From NCBI RefSeq assembly GCF_007655255.1, contig NZ_VMYE01000024.1, forward strand, positions 1 through 52,121: a stretch of DNA of 52,121 nucleotides. The letters run 5' to 3'. Shown piece by piece: positions 8,028 through 17,175 of this stretch (position 1 is the first letter of the stretch; each line of letters opens with the position of its first letter). Source of the DNA: Extensimonas perlucida. GTDB lineage: Bacteria; Pseudomonadota; Gammaproteobacteria; Burkholderiales; Burkholderiaceae_C. Below the pieces are notes generated by a model. The model had not been told where the DNA came from, did not search any database, and saw only the letters and a program-made list of their open reading frames with translations. The position numbers and the translations under genes were made by a program.

Positions 8028-9418
8028 GGCCTGGCTCCGGGATTGCCCTTCTGCAACTGGTCAAGGCGGTCGGGTACCGGATCGCCCTCGTAGATGCCGC
8101 GCGAGCCGGCCGCCCGCGTGCCGTGGCGCTGGATGATGGCCATCGGCGAGTTGTTCGCCAGTTCGCGCCGCAGCTCCAATTCCGTCTTCAGGTTGCGGAT
8201 CTCCCGGTCGAGCGTGTCGCTCTCATGGTTCACGGCCTGCACCGCAAGTTCGTTGGCTGCGACGTTGGGCTCCTTCTTGCCCGTGAGCAGCGTGCGTTGG
8301 AGCAGGAGCGCCTTCTCCAGCACCGATGACAGCGCCACTTCGGACGCGAGGCGCCGCGCCAGCAGGTCCTGGTCCGGCTCGTCGCGCAGCGCCTCGATCA
8401 CGCCGCGGGTGATCGGCAGCGACGTGCTGCCGGCCTCGCGCAAGTTCTCGAAGGTGGTATTACGCGTGCCGGAAACCAGCTCCTGCAAGACCTCCAGCTT
8501 GGCTTCGTACTCCTCCTGGATCAGCGGCGTCAGCCCGACGCCGGGCACCGTCTCGGTCTTAGTGCAGGAGTCGCACGTGCGCTGCACCTGCTCTCCGAGG
8601 GCGCGCGTGGCCCATTCGGTCGCCTGCTGCGGCGACGTCCAGGTCTGGCAGGACAGGCTCGCGCAACTGGTGGACGCGATGGAGGAGGTGTCCGTCACGC
8701 CGCGACCGTTGACCAGGTTGTAGCCCGCGCGGGTGACGTCGCCGACCACCCGGATGGCGGACTGGCCCGCGCCACCGGCATTGCTGCCGCCCACCCAGGG
8801 CACGCCGTCGTTGCCGCGGCGCGTCTCGGCCTGCTCGACGGCCGATACGGCATCGTTGCTGCCAACCGCGTCACGCAGGGCCATGCCTTCGGCCATCTGG
8901 CTCCAGCCAAGCTGGCCACCCGCCGTCTCGGCCATCTTCTCCGCCATGGCGCGGCACGTCAGCTTGGAGCGGTCGAAGTCCAGCCGCGCCTGCAGCACGC
9001 CGTTAGTCAGCAGGTTGTACAGGCCCGGATCGGCGCGCTGAATGATCAGCGCCGGCAGCGATGCAACCGCGCTGGTCGCGCTCTGGATCACGTTGCTCAT
9101 GATCTGCTGAAAGCCGTTCGTGATGCCGTTAAGCTGATTGCGCAGCGTGGTCTGGATGCTCATGTCGCCGCAGATCAGGTTGCTGTTCCACCCCACGCCG
9201 ACCCCGATGGAACGCATGCCGGCCGCGCGGCCCATGGACACCGCACTGCCACCGCCGATCGAGTACATGACGTCATCGCCGAGGACGGGGCCGCTGTTCT
9301 GGTATCCGACCTGCGCCCACGCCATGCCGCAGACCAGAGCGAGCGTGCCGGCCAGCGCCGTCGGGCGCAGCAGGCGGCACGCCTTGGCGGAAAGGTTCAT
9401 CGGTTCAGGACGCTTCAT
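8024..9418 (-). CDS. ICE conjugation protein, TIGR03755 family
   Basis: Exported protein of 464 residues. The signal peptide ends near residue 35 (GTLALVCGMAWA). The mature part begins QVGYQNSGPVLGDDVMYSIGG and has conserved cysteines (NLICGD, LTCRAM, CASLSCQTW, RTCDSCTK). This is the TIGR03755 family of GI-type secretion systems, comparable in position to TraH/TraN-like mating-pair proteins. The start at 9418 has GAGG at a proper distance; an ATG at 9400 is an alternative. It follows the TIGR03756 gene by 9 bp and overlaps the next gene by 4 bp. Confidence 0.85.
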   Translation of the reverse strand: MKRPEPMNLSAKACRLLRPTALAGTLALVCGMAWAQVGYQNSGPVLGDDVMYSIGGGSAVSMGRAAGMRSIGVGVGWNSNLICGDMSIQTTLRNQLNGITNGFQQIMSNVIQSATSAVASLPALIIQRADPGLYNLLTNGVLQARLDFDRSKLTCRAMAEKMAETAGGQLGWSQMAEGMALRDAVGSNDAVSAVEQAETRRGNDGVPWVGGSNAGGAGQSAIRVVGDVTRAGYNLVNGRGVTDTSSIASTSCASLSCQTWTSPQQATEWATRALGEQVQRTCDSCTKTETVPGVGLTPLIQEEYEAKLEVLQELVSGTRNTTFENLREAGSTSLPITRGVIEALRDEPDQDLLARRLASEVALSSVLEKALLLQRTLLTGKKEPNVAANELAVQAVNHESDTLDREIRNLKTELELRRELANNSPMAIIQRHGTRAAGSRGIYEGDPVPDRLDQLQKGNPGARP

Positions 9419-9427
9419 CGTGGCACC

Positions 9428-10378
9428 TCAGAGGAAATCGACGCTGCCCAGGAACACCTGACCGCGGCGTTCGCAGCACGCATAGGGACGCCACAGCGCC
9501 CAGGCGTAGTCGCCTTGCTGGGCCTGGGTCAGCGTGCCGCTGTGCGGGAACACCACGCAGGTGTTGGACAGGCGCGGCGTCAGCTCCTGCCACTTGCCCG
9601 TAGAGGCATCACCCTCCATCAGCTCGCCGGCCGGCCAGTAGCCGTCGCGGGCGTTGGCAAGCAGCGGCTGGTACACGTGGATCTGCCCGCGGCGCGTGAC
9701 GACATCGCCCGCGCGCTGGGCCACCACAGCCCCGGATTTTTGGTCGTCGGTCTGGTGCAGGAAGCCGCCGCGCGGATAGACGTTGCCCCAGAGATTCATC
9801 GTGGTGCGCGCACCGACCTCGCGCATGCCCGGAATCAACGCCTCCGGGTAGGCCATTTCAGGCACGTTGTAGCGCCAAGCCAGCGTGTCCAGCGTGCTGA
9901 GTAGATACGGCATGAAGGCCGTGCCCGCGCCTTGGCAGAAATAGCCCGACGACGATGCGAACTGGTTGAATACCTCGCCGCCAGGATGGCCGATGACATC
10001 GCTGTTCTTGAATTTGGCGAGGTTGTTTTCGTGGTCTTCGTTCGTGGTCCCATCCCCACCTGCCTGTGCGGATGGGTTGGGCGTGCTCATCGCCTGCACT
10101 TCGACCCAGGGGTTCTCCCCGGTGTTGCTGTAGCTGGAGACGACCGCATCGGGCACGTAGTGCCGGACCTTGGTGGACGTGCGCACCGTGCAGCCCGTCC
10201 AGGTGCAGTAGAGCCAGTAGCAGATGCCCACCACCCGGTATTCCAGGCAGTCCGGCGACATGACGGAGGACACGATGGTGGCGGTGTTCAGGGCGTAGCT
10301 GCCGGTGGCGCTGACCAACAGCAGCGAGGCCACGGCGACGCGCAGGCGGCGCAGCAAGTCGAATGGGCGATGGGTCAC
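9428..10378 (-). CDS. ICE conjugation protein, TIGR03756 family (TraU-like)
   Basis: Exported protein of 316 residues with a signal peptide (RVAVASLLLVSATGSYA). The mature region carries the TraU-like segment CLEYRVVGICYWLYC, further cysteines and a C-terminal PYACC motif. TraU-type proteins act in the periplasm in pilus retraction and mating-pair formation. The start is a GTG at 10378 whose GTGA overlaps the stop of the TIGR03757 gene. A longer open frame upstream reads into that gene and is rejected because the signal peptide begins only here. Confidence 0.85.
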   Translation of the reverse strand: MTHRPFDLLRRLRVAVASLLLVSATGSYALNTATIVSSVMSPDCLEYRVVGICYWLYCTWTGCTVRTSTKVRHYVPDAVVSSYSNTGENPWVEVQAMSTPNPSAQAGGDGTTNEDHENNLAKFKNSDVIGHPGGEVFNQFASSSGYFCQGAGTAFMPYLLSTLDTLAWRYNVPEMAYPEALIPGMREVGARTTMNLWGNVYPRGGFLHQTDDQKSGAVVAQRAGDVVTRRGQIHVYQPLLANARDGYWPAGELMEGDASTGKWQELTPRLSNTCVVFPHSGTLTQAQQGDYAWALWRPYACCERRGQVFLGSVDFL

Positions 10379-10821
10379 GGCTGCGTCCTCCGGTACTGCT
10401 CGATGCGGGACACCGCCCGGGCCACGTCCGGCTCGCCATAGACCACATAGCGTTGATCTACCACGACGGCCGGGATGGCGGCGACGCCCAGGCTCCATGC
10501 ATCGGCGACGCCCTGGTAGGCGGTGCCGATGCGGCGCTGAAGATCGGTGCCGCCTTGGTTCAGTCGTTGCCGGACGATGGCTGCTGCCCGCTCGGGGTCG
10601 GCCGGCAGATCCGCGGAAAGCTCGGCCTCGATCCGGGGCGCTTCGTCCAACTCGATCAGCCGCTCGCCGCCGGCGGTCTTGACCGGGTGGCGGCTGTCGG
10701 TGACGACCACCACGTCGGCGGCGAAGGTGGCCGGGCTGAACACGGCCAGAGATGCCGGCAGCGCCACGGCCAGGCCAAGGGTTCGCCAGCCTGGTGCGAA
10801 CCGGGTAAAAGCTGCTGGCAT
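10375..10821 (-). CDS. ICE conjugation protein, TIGR03757 family
   Basis: A 148-residue exported protein. The signal peptide (about 1-34, ending SPATFAAD) precedes a small domain with VVVVTDSRHPV, LDEAPRIEAELS and a C-terminal GVAAIPAVVVDQRYVVYG segment. The last part resembles the TrbC/TraW-like fold of DUF1525/TIGR03757 proteins in GI-type elements. It is the first gene of a four- to five-gene operon running to traG; its promoter should lie in the 160-bp gap downstream of radC. Confidence 0.82.
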   Translation of the reverse strand: MPAAFTRFAPGWRTLGLAVALPASLAVFSPATFAADVVVVTDSRHPVKTAGGERLIELDEAPRIEAELSADLPADPERAAAIVRQRLNQGGTDLQRRIGTAYQGVADAWSLGVAAIPAVVVDQRYVVYGEPDVARAVSRIEQYRRTQP

Positions 10822-10933
10822 GTCATGCGCCCCGGAAGTTGATCAGGGCCATAGTCAAACGCCGAACCCCACGCGGCCCCAACAAACAATGCGCATCGCG
10901 GCCACCCCGCATACCTGCTTGCGTCGCTGCGAA

Positions 10934-10959
10934 GAAAAAGCGGAGGCCGAAGCCTCCGC
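10934..10959 (-). terminator. Rho-independent terminator after radC
   Basis: Read on the minus strand, the stem GCGGAGGC closes a TTCG tetraloop with GCCTCCGC (10940-10959) and is followed by TTTTTC. It lies 26 bp past the radC stop codon, separating the radC transcript from the TIGR03757-traG operon. Confidence 0.85.
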
Positions 10960-10984
10960 GCTGATCAACGAAGCAGTGCAACCT

Positions 10985-11479
10985 TTACAGCAGGCCGGAC
11001 TCCGCAAAGGAGAACGGGGCACCCTGGCCGACGATGATGTGGTCCAGTACCCGCACATCGATGAGCGCCAGCGCGACCTGCAGTTGCTGGGTCAGCATGC
11101 GATCCGCGCTCGACGGTTCGGAGATGCCCGAGGGGTGCTGGTGGCTGAAGACCACCGCGGCGGCATTCAACTCCAGCACACGCTGCGCGACGACACGCGG
11201 ATAGACCGATGTCGAGTTGATCGTGCCCCTGAACAACGGCTCGTAGGCCAGCACCTGGTGCATGCTGTCCAGGAACACAGCGGCGAATATCTCATTGGGC
11301 TCAGCGACCAGTTTCAGACGCAGGTAGTCCCGCACAGCGGCCGGTCGGCTGAGGCACGGTCCAGCTTTGAAGATCCGTCTCTCCAGCAGCACGATGGCTT
11401 GCTGGATGATCCAGTCCTCGTGTTGGGTAGCGATGGCGGAAAGCGACTCCAGGTAGGAGTCATTGACGACGAAAGACAT
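10985..11479 (-). CDS. radC: RadC-like JAB/MPN protein
   Basis: A 164-residue RadC-family protein lacking the helix-hairpin-helix N-terminus of chromosomal RadC, as is usual for ICE and phage copies. The JAMM metalloprotease motif is intact: E63 in EIFAAVFLD, then HQHPSG with H113 and H115, S117 and D126. The biochemical role of mobile RadC proteins is not established; links to DNA processing or anti-restriction are suggested. The start at 11479 (MSFVVNDSYL) has GGAGG 7 nt upstream. Its long leader carries two structured elements described separately, and a strong terminator follows. Confidence 0.9.
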   Translation of the reverse strand: MSFVVNDSYLESLSAIATQHEDWIIQQAIVLLERRIFKAGPCLSRPAAVRDYLRLKLVAEPNEIFAAVFLDSMHQVLAYEPLFRGTINSTSVYPRVVAQRVLELNAAAVVFSHQHPSGISEPSSADRMLTQQLQVALALIDVRVLDHIIVGQGAPFSFAESGLL

Positions 11480-11503
11480 GGCGAACCTCCAGACGGTGAG
11501 ATC

Positions 11504-11541
11504 GGAGGGCGCGCGCCCTGGGAGGGCAAGCCCTCCTGGGG
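11504..11541 (-). promoter_or_regulatory. Bistable hairpin leader in front of radC
   Basis: In minus-strand order: outer strand CCC (within 11537-11541), inner strand GGAGGGC (complement of 11530-11536), loop TT, GCCCTCC (complement of 11521-11527), outer strand GGG, a short spacer, then a second GCCCTCC (complement of 11504-11510) that ends 25 nt before the radC start. GGAGGGC can pair with either GCCCTCC copy, giving a hairpin or a pseudoknot-like fold. Six other leaders in the window share this plan. Confidence 0.6.
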
Positions 11542-11618
11542 AACGAACAAGGTGCATCCATCACCGCGGTAGCGGTGATCGTTCGCGGCCAGGACGCGAG
11601 GCGAACGGGTTGCGGTCA

Positions 11619-11690
11619 GCGCAGCGGACTGCGCCGTAGCCTTGAAGACCGGGGCTACCTGGGCATGTCGCCGACGACGTCGGCAGGCAT
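11619..11690 (-). ncRNA. Three-hairpin structured element, copy 1 (radC leader)
   Basis: Plus-strand coordinates of the stems: GCGCAG/CTGCGC (11619-11634), GTAGCC/GGCTAC (11636-11658) and GCCGAC/GTCGGC (11670-11684), joined by the constant motif CTGGGCATGT or its relatives. Copies at 37659 and 39320 keep the spacing and the pairing while the stem bases change. It lies about 140 nt upstream of radC on the radC transcript strand. Its upstream end overlaps the last 12 codons of the DsbA-like gene. Placement suggests the published radC RNA motif; no covariance-model search was possible. Confidence 0.6.
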
Positions 11691-12419
11691 TTCCGATGTG
11701 GGTGTGGTGGCGGGATCGCCGGCGGCGAGCATGTCCATGGCTGACAGCAAGGCATCGCCCTCGATCGGACCCTGCAGCAGGATCGCCTTGCCGCTTTCGC
11801 GATCGTGCAGCCGCAGCGACGGCGTGGCGGTCACGCCGCTGTTCGTGGCTTCCGCAGTTTGGGTACGAATCGCCGCGTCGGGCCGCTCGCTCGCGATGCA
11901 CTGCTCGATGGCTGGCGTCAGGTCGGGGTAGCGCAGGTCCTCGGGCAAGCCCTGGCCGTCGCTGCGCGTGTGGGCATATACCCACTCGACGGCTTGCCAG
12001 AAGGTGGCATGCCCGCCGGCTTCGCCGGCGCATTCCGCCAGACGCGCTTCGGCAGAAGCGGCCGGTTCATGTGCGGCCAACGGCAGGTGGTGCCATTGCA
12101 AGGCCACGTCGGCATTGCCGGCCACCCAACGTTTGAGCACAGGGAAATAGGACCGGCAGAACGGGCATTCGAGGTCCGCGTACAGCGTCAGTGTGAAACG
12201 ACCTTCCGGATTGCCCATCTGCCACGGAGGCCCTGCCACCTGTGTCTCGCTGACTGGCGCCGAAGTCTGAGGTGTGGACCCGCCTGGCGAACGGGACACG
12301 AGCCAGATCAGCAGCAGCGCAACCAGCACTGCAGCCAACGCCCACGGCCAGCGGGTCCCCCAGCGCCGACGGCGGAACGCCTGCACCTGCATCGGGATGG
12401 AAGGATGTTTGTGTTCCAT
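11655..12419 (-). CDS. DsbA/thioredoxin-fold membrane-anchored protein
   Basis: A 254-residue protein with a basic cytoplasmic N-terminus, one membrane anchor (about 24-42) and a periplasmic thioredoxin-fold domain with active site CPFC (85-88) in LYADLECPFCRS and the cis-Pro region GVTATPSL. It should oxidise or isomerise disulphides in cysteine-rich pilus and mating-pair proteins such as those at 6.1-10.4 kb. It is last in the conjugation operon, 13 bp after traC. Its final codons are also part of the structured element of the radC leader, an unusual dual use. Confidence 0.85.
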   Translation of the reverse strand: MEHKHPSIPMQVQAFRRRRWGTRWPWALAAVLVALLLIWLVSRSPGGSTPQTSAPVSETQVAGPPWQMGNPEGRFTLTLYADLECPFCRSYFPVLKRWVAGNADVALQWHHLPLAAHEPAASAEARLAECAGEAGGHATFWQAVEWVYAHTRSDGQGLPEDLRYPDLTPAIEQCIASERPDAAIRTQTAEATNSGVTATPSLRLHDRESGKAILLQGPIEGDALLSAMDMLAAGDPATTPTSEMPADVVGDMPR

Positions 12420-12432
12420 GGCGTTCTCCGGC

Positions 12433-15327
12433 TTACGACAGTTCCAAGGCGGGCGACTCGATGCCGCGTGCCTGGTCGATCTTCTCGGCCACCTTGAAGG
12501 CGGCTTCCAGCTCGGTGCAGCCGTATTGCTGCATGAGCTGGTAGCGCTCGGCCTTCTCCTCGGGTTCGGTCTGCGCAAGCGCGAGGTAAAGGCTCGGCGG
12601 CACCGCGCGGAACAACACTTCCATCGACTTCGACAGGATCACGCCCTCGGTGAATTTCCCCCCCTCCTTGCGCGCAGAAAGCATCAGCGCTTTCTGCGCT
12701 GGTGAGAGTTCACGGAAGCGTGCAATCTTCTCGACCTCATCGGGCGGCATCGACAGGCAGATCCACCACTCAATCATGTTGAGCATGGGCTCTGCGGCAC
12801 GCGGCAGGTCGTCGATGTTCTGGGTCGCCAGCCAGAACCAGGCGCCCAATTTGCGCCACATCTTGGTAATTTTCACGACGTAGGGCGCGAGCAACGGGTT
12901 CTTCGTGATGATGTGGCCTTCGTCGGTCACATTGATGATCGGACGACCCAGGTACTGGTCGCGCTCGGCGATGTTGTTCACCGTGCTGATCAGGCTGATG
13001 TAGGCGATGGAGAGCTGCGCGTTGTAGCCCTCGCGGGCATAGGTCGCCAGATCCACCAGCGTGATGTCGGCCTCGGGCCACGGCGTGCCATCGCGGTCGA
13101 ACATCTCGCCATCGGTGCCTTGGCAGAACATGTCCATCGCGTCCGCCATCTCCAGCAGCCGCATGCGCCGCATCTCGGGAAGCGTCGAGTCCTGACCGCG
13201 GGCGCGCAGCGCGTTGCGCACGTCGCGAGTGAGCACCGTGCGCTTCTCAGCCACGCAGTGTTCGGCGGCGTCGAGGATGCACTGGCGGATCAGCGAACGG
13301 TCGGCCCGCGTCATCCGGGCTTCCTCCTTGTCCTCGCCGCCGGTGATCATCAGCCGTGCCGTGATCTCCAACTCGCCCAACACGTCACGCTGTTCGTCTG
13401 CCTCCATGACCGAGGCATCCGGTGGCAGGTCTTCGTCCAACGCATCGGCATCGAGCGTCTGCACGTCGCTGGGTGTTTCGATCAGCCGGCGGGCATCCGC
13501 GAACGGTGCCAGGCTGATGCCCGATCCGGGGGCCAGCTTGACCCGGTTCACCGTCAGGCCCAGGCGCCTGGCGAAGTCGCTGAACAGCCCGAAGCTGTTG
13601 CCGGCTTCCACGATGAAGAGGCGCGGCCGGTAGATGGCCGTGACCTGGTTCAGCAGGTTGTTGAGCGTGGCGCTCTTGCCCGAGCCGGTGGGGCCGAACA
13701 GGAATAGATGGGCATTCATCTGCCTGTCTAAGCGGTTCAGCGGATCAAACGTGATCGGCCCGCCACCGCGGTTGAAGAACGTGTTGCCCGGATGGCCCGT
13801 ACCCTGGCTGCGACCCCACGCCGGCGAGAGATTCGCCACATGCTGGGCGAACATCAGTTGGGTGAACCAGTTTCGCCGATCCTGCGCGGGGTTGTAGCAG
13901 CACGGTAGCCAGCGCAGATAGCTGTTGAGCGGCGCGACTTCATCGTCCTCGCGAACGGGCTGCAACCCCGCGTTGAGCATCACGTTGGCGAGGTCCAGAC
14001 CGCGCCGGTCAAGCTCGGCTTCGTCGCGTCCGCGCAGATAGAAGGCCAGCGTGCCGCGGTAGAGTTTGTGCGCGCTGCCGATGAGCGAGCGCGCCTCCTG
14101 CACGTCCTTGAGCGTCTGCTCCGATGCCAGTGTTTCGCCGACTGCCTTCTTCGCCAGGTGGTTCAGGTGCGATTCGAGAATGTCCTGGGGCGTCGCCACC
14201 ATGGTCAGACACATCGTCGTGTCCTCGGGCATCTGATCGAACAGCGTGTTGATCGCATCGCCCTTGCGGGTTTCGCCAGTCAGGTGTCCCGTTCCGGGCG
14301 GCATGCGCAGCCGGTCAGTGACCAACACACGGTGCGGTATGCCGTCGAAGTGCCAGGTGCCATGCTCCACGTCCGAGCGTGGCTGGCTGAAGAAAAGCCG
14401 CTGGCTAAAATCCCGCCCGCTCGCCAGTTCGATCTCGCCAGCCTCGGTGTCGGCGGGGTAGCGCGCGAACGCATAGAAGCGCTCCCGGTCCTCGACCCCA
14501 GGCCCGAGCAGCGTCGGACGCGGGTTGAACCAGCGCAGCAGCCAGTCATGGACGTCTGCCGCACCCAGGCGGCGAGCCTGGATGCCGGCGTTCGCCAGCC
14601 CGCCGCACAGGCGGTCGCAGACGATGTTCAGCATCTGCTCGGGTGTCTGGCCCCGGCGGTTTGCCTGGCCCTGTCCTTGTCCGGTCACGCGGCGATAGAC
14701 GACCATGCGCACACGCCTCGTCTGGCCGCGCCAGCGCAAGCGTGTGACCACCGTGTCCTGGAACAAGCCACCGGGCTTGGCCACCGCGCGCAGATGGTGG
14801 GCAAAGAACCGCAGGTAGAACTCCGTGAACACCGTGCCACGGGCGCGCGGCTGCACGTAGTCGCGCAACGTCTGCATGTACTGGTCGAAGCTCGGTTCGT
14901 CCTGGGCGTAGAGCTGCAACACCCAGGGGTTCTCGTCCAGTTCATCGAAGCTGTCCTGGAGCGCGTTTTCTAAGGCGTCGCGGGCGTGCGCGAGCCAGCC
15001 GGGTTCCCGGCCCTCGGTACCCAGCGGCACCAGCTCGAAGAAGGCGGCCACCGATTGGCCGTCCTCCAGGAGCATCGATTTCGACTCGGGCAAGAACTCC
15101 ACCCAGGGCAGCAGTTCCACGAAGGACGGTGCGACGTCGTACAGCGCCTGCTCGTCGGCCTCCGTCGCCGGCTTGCGGCCCCGGACTGCCGAGCCGGGTT
15201 CGGGGATGCCGACCTGCCGCAAGGCCTCGACGTGGCGCTGCCAGCCGTCCGGCTGCTCATCATCACCAGCGCCGGATGCGGCCAGCTTCGGCGCGGCCGG
15301 CTTAGGCCAGGGAAGTTTCCACCGCAT
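12433..15327 (-). CDS. Conjugative transfer ATPase TraC/VirB4-like (TIGR03744 family)
   Basis: Cytoplasmic ATPase of 964 residues that energises pilus assembly and the channel. The N-terminal TraC_F_IV-like region has VVYRRVTGQGQGQANRR. Walker A GPTGSGKS is at 545-552. The Walker B and helicase-like segments include ITLVDLATYAREGYN and GRPIINVTDEGHI, with FWLATQNIDDLP after them. Size and motif order match the GI-type VirB4 family. Its ATG overlaps the stop of the upstream lipoprotein gene. Confidence 0.93.
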   Translation of the reverse strand: MRWKLPWPKPAAPKLAASGAGDDEQPDGWQRHVEALRQVGIPEPGSAVRGRKPATEADEQALYDVAPSFVELLPWVEFLPESKSMLLEDGQSVAAFFELVPLGTEGREPGWLAHARDALENALQDSFDELDENPWVLQLYAQDEPSFDQYMQTLRDYVQPRARGTVFTEFYLRFFAHHLRAVAKPGGLFQDTVVTRLRWRGQTRRVRMVVYRRVTGQGQGQANRRGQTPEQMLNIVCDRLCGGLANAGIQARRLGAADVHDWLLRWFNPRPTLLGPGVEDRERFYAFARYPADTEAGEIELASGRDFSQRLFFSQPRSDVEHGTWHFDGIPHRVLVTDRLRMPPGTGHLTGETRKGDAINTLFDQMPEDTTMCLTMVATPQDILESHLNHLAKKAVGETLASEQTLKDVQEARSLIGSAHKLYRGTLAFYLRGRDEAELDRRGLDLANVMLNAGLQPVREDDEVAPLNSYLRWLPCCYNPAQDRRNWFTQLMFAQHVANLSPAWGRSQGTGHPGNTFFNRGGGPITFDPLNRLDRQMNAHLFLFGPTGSGKSATLNNLLNQVTAIYRPRLFIVEAGNSFGLFSDFARRLGLTVNRVKLAPGSGISLAPFADARRLIETPSDVQTLDADALDEDLPPDASVMEADEQRDVLGELEITARLMITGGEDKEEARMTRADRSLIRQCILDAAEHCVAEKRTVLTRDVRNALRARGQDSTLPEMRRMRLLEMADAMDMFCQGTDGEMFDRDGTPWPEADITLVDLATYAREGYNAQLSIAYISLISTVNNIAERDQYLGRPIINVTDEGHIITKNPLLAPYVVKITKMWRKLGAWFWLATQNIDDLPRAAEPMLNMIEWWICLSMPPDEVEKIARFRELSPAQKALMLSARKEGGKFTEGVILSKSMEVLFRAVPPSLYLALAQTEPEEKAERYQLMQQYGCTELEAAFKVAEKIDQARGIESPALELS

Positions 15328-15776
15328 CAGTAGGCCTCCACGCGCTCGCCTGGCATGGCGTACTGGATGCGCTGGTTGAGCGGGAAGACCGTCGTGTAGC
15401 CCGGCACCGGCACGGGGTCCGTGCCCGCCAGGTGCGGATACACGTACATGACGAGATCGGGATTGGGCAGACGCTGGAACTGGCGGTGGACCTCATTGCG
15501 CGCGGTGCGCGTGTAGCGCATCTGCTCGACGGGTGCGACCTGCACGTCGGCGTCGGTCAGGGGCCGACGCAGGCTCTGGCGCGCATCGAGCAGCTGGCGG
15601 CCGGCGTTCCGTCCGGCTGCGCCACCGCCGTCGCCGGCCTCCTGCTGCCAGATGTCCATCATCGTGCGGTCACCGTGGGTCAGCAGCTTTTCCTTGCTGG
15701 TGGCGCAGCCGCCAAGCACCGCGACGGCGAGGGCCAGTGCCAGGCCACGGGCCAGGTTAGTCAAGTTCGAGTGCAT
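15327..15776 (-). CDS. Conjugation lipoprotein, TIGR03751 family
   Basis: A 149-residue outer-membrane lipoprotein. The signal peptide ends in the lipobox LGGC-AT near residue 24. The mature part includes KEKLLTHGDRTMMDIW and the conserved NPDLVMYVYPHLAG and VPVPGYTTVFPL segments. It resembles TraV/VirB7-like core-complex lipoproteins by position between the VirB10-like protein and TraC. The ATG at 15776 is chosen for the signal peptide; it overlaps the TIGR03752 gene by 20 bp. Confidence 0.85.
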   Translation of the reverse strand: MHSNLTNLARGLALALAVAVLGGCATSKEKLLTHGDRTMMDIWQQEAGDGGGAAGRNAGRQLLDARQSLRRPLTDADVQVAPVEQMRYTRTARNEVHRQFQRLPNPDLVMYVYPHLAGTDPVPVPGYTTVFPLNQRIQYAMPGERVEAY

Positions 15777-17175
15777 GGCTTTCTCCTGCGCGGTGATCGA
15801 CCTTGCGGCCTTCGGGATCGAAGTCGATGGCGAGCGGCTTTTCGAGGTGGACGGCAACCTTGGCGCCGGGCTGGACATAGACGGCGGCGAACGCCTGGCC
15901 GTACAACTTGTTGACCCAGGCCGACATGTCCCGCACGCCGCCCGCCAGAATCTGGCCGACCGCTTCCTGGCCGGTGATGCCCACGGTGCCGATGGAGCCG
16001 TCCGAGCCGACATAGGACATGCGGCCGCTGTCGCTCTCGATGAGTGAGGCCACACCGGCGCCGGCCGCGGTGATCAGGGCCTGCGAGCCGAGGTATTGCT
16101 GGGCGTTGCTGCGCCGCTCGCCGCTGACGCAAGGAATGCCGTGGGGATCGCTGATCCAGCCCAAGCCATCGCGCTGTTGGTTGTTCTGCTGGTTGCCCTC
16201 GCGGTCTTCGGGGATCGTGCGAATCGTGCCGTCGTGGAAGACGAACGTGATGCTGCGCACCTGGCCGCGCACGCACGAGAGCGTCCAGTCGCCCGAAGCG
16301 GTGCCGCTGAACACGGCGCCGGCCACGTCGGGAATGTCGATGCCATTGGCGGTCAGGTTGTCCGGCCCGACCAGAACTTTGAACGGATAGGGATCGTTGA
16401 CCGTGCCGTCGATCGGCACGCGGCCGATCAGCGCTGTCATGGCGACCGAACCCATGAGCGTGGAGTTGGTCGGCACGGTGTAGACCGGCTTGGCACTCTT
16501 GACCCCGGCGGCGCGGGCGCCCGCGTTGGCCACGGTTTCCGCAGTGGTTTCGAGCGTGCTCTGCGCCGGGCCGAAGCTCGTGGGGAAGCTCATGCCGCCG
16601 CTCGCGCCACGCCCCCCGTTGCGCCCCTCGGCGGGCTTTGCGTCGTCCGGCTCGACCCACCGCACGCCGCCCTCCATGCCTGCCTCGTCGCCGCCCTGCA
16701 GCCCCAGGCCCACGGGCAGGTCCGCATGGCCGCCGCCGCGCCCGCCGATGCTGTCCAGACGCCGCTGCAGGTCGGCGAGCAGCCCTTCGGTCTGCTGGCG
16801 CGCGCTGGCCGCCTGCTCTTGGTCGCGGCGCAGGTTGGACCGCTCGGATTCGAGCGCCGAGTTGATGCGCTGGTCGATGGAGTTCTCGCGCTGGCGCAGT
16901 CGCTGGTTCTCTTCACGCTGCGACTTGTTGTCCGAGAGCGCGGTCTGAAGCTCGGTGCGCAACTGCTTCACTTGGGCAACGAGCGTCGCCACGGTGTCGC
17001 GCGGGGTGTCGCCTTCGATGCCCAGCGCCTTCATTTCATCGGGCGTGAGCTGGGCGCCGTTGTCCGCCGCGGGTGGCGCCGTGCTGCCTCCACCCGAGAA
17101 CAGCCGGATACCGACGAACAGCACCAGGATGGCAACAGGGATCATCAGCCACTTGAGCAGGCCGTTACTGCGCAT
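15757..17175 (-). CDS. VirB10/TraB-like channel protein, TIGR03752 family
   Basis: A 472-residue protein anchored by one N-terminal helix (about 7-27, LLKWLMIPVAILVLFVGIRLF). A coiled coil follows (about 65-140, rich in Gln/Glu/Arg heptads), then a glycine/proline linker and a C-terminal beta-rich domain (GSVAMTALIGRVPIDGTVND onward) like the VirB10/TrbI pore-spanning domain. It should link inner and outer membrane parts of the channel. It overlaps the genes on both sides, so expression is coupled. Confidence 0.88.
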   Translation of the reverse strand: MRSNGLLKWLMIPVAILVLFVGIRLFSGGGSTAPPAADNGAQLTPDEMKALGIEGDTPRDTVATLVAQVKQLRTELQTALSDNKSQREENQRLRQRENSIDQRINSALESERSNLRRDQEQAASARQQTEGLLADLQRRLDSIGGRGGGHADLPVGLGLQGGDEAGMEGGVRWVEPDDAKPAEGRNGGRGASGGMSFPTSFGPAQSTLETTAETVANAGARAAGVKSAKPVYTVPTNSTLMGSVAMTALIGRVPIDGTVNDPYPFKVLVGPDNLTANGIDIPDVAGAVFSGTASGDWTLSCVRGQVRSITFVFHDGTIRTIPEDREGNQQNNQQRDGLGWISDPHGIPCVSGERRSNAQQYLGSQALITAAGAGVASLIESDSGRMSYVGSDGSIGTVGITGQEAVGQILAGGVRDMSAWVNKLYGQAFAAVYVQPGAKVAVHLEKPLAIDFDPEGRKVDHRAGESHALELD

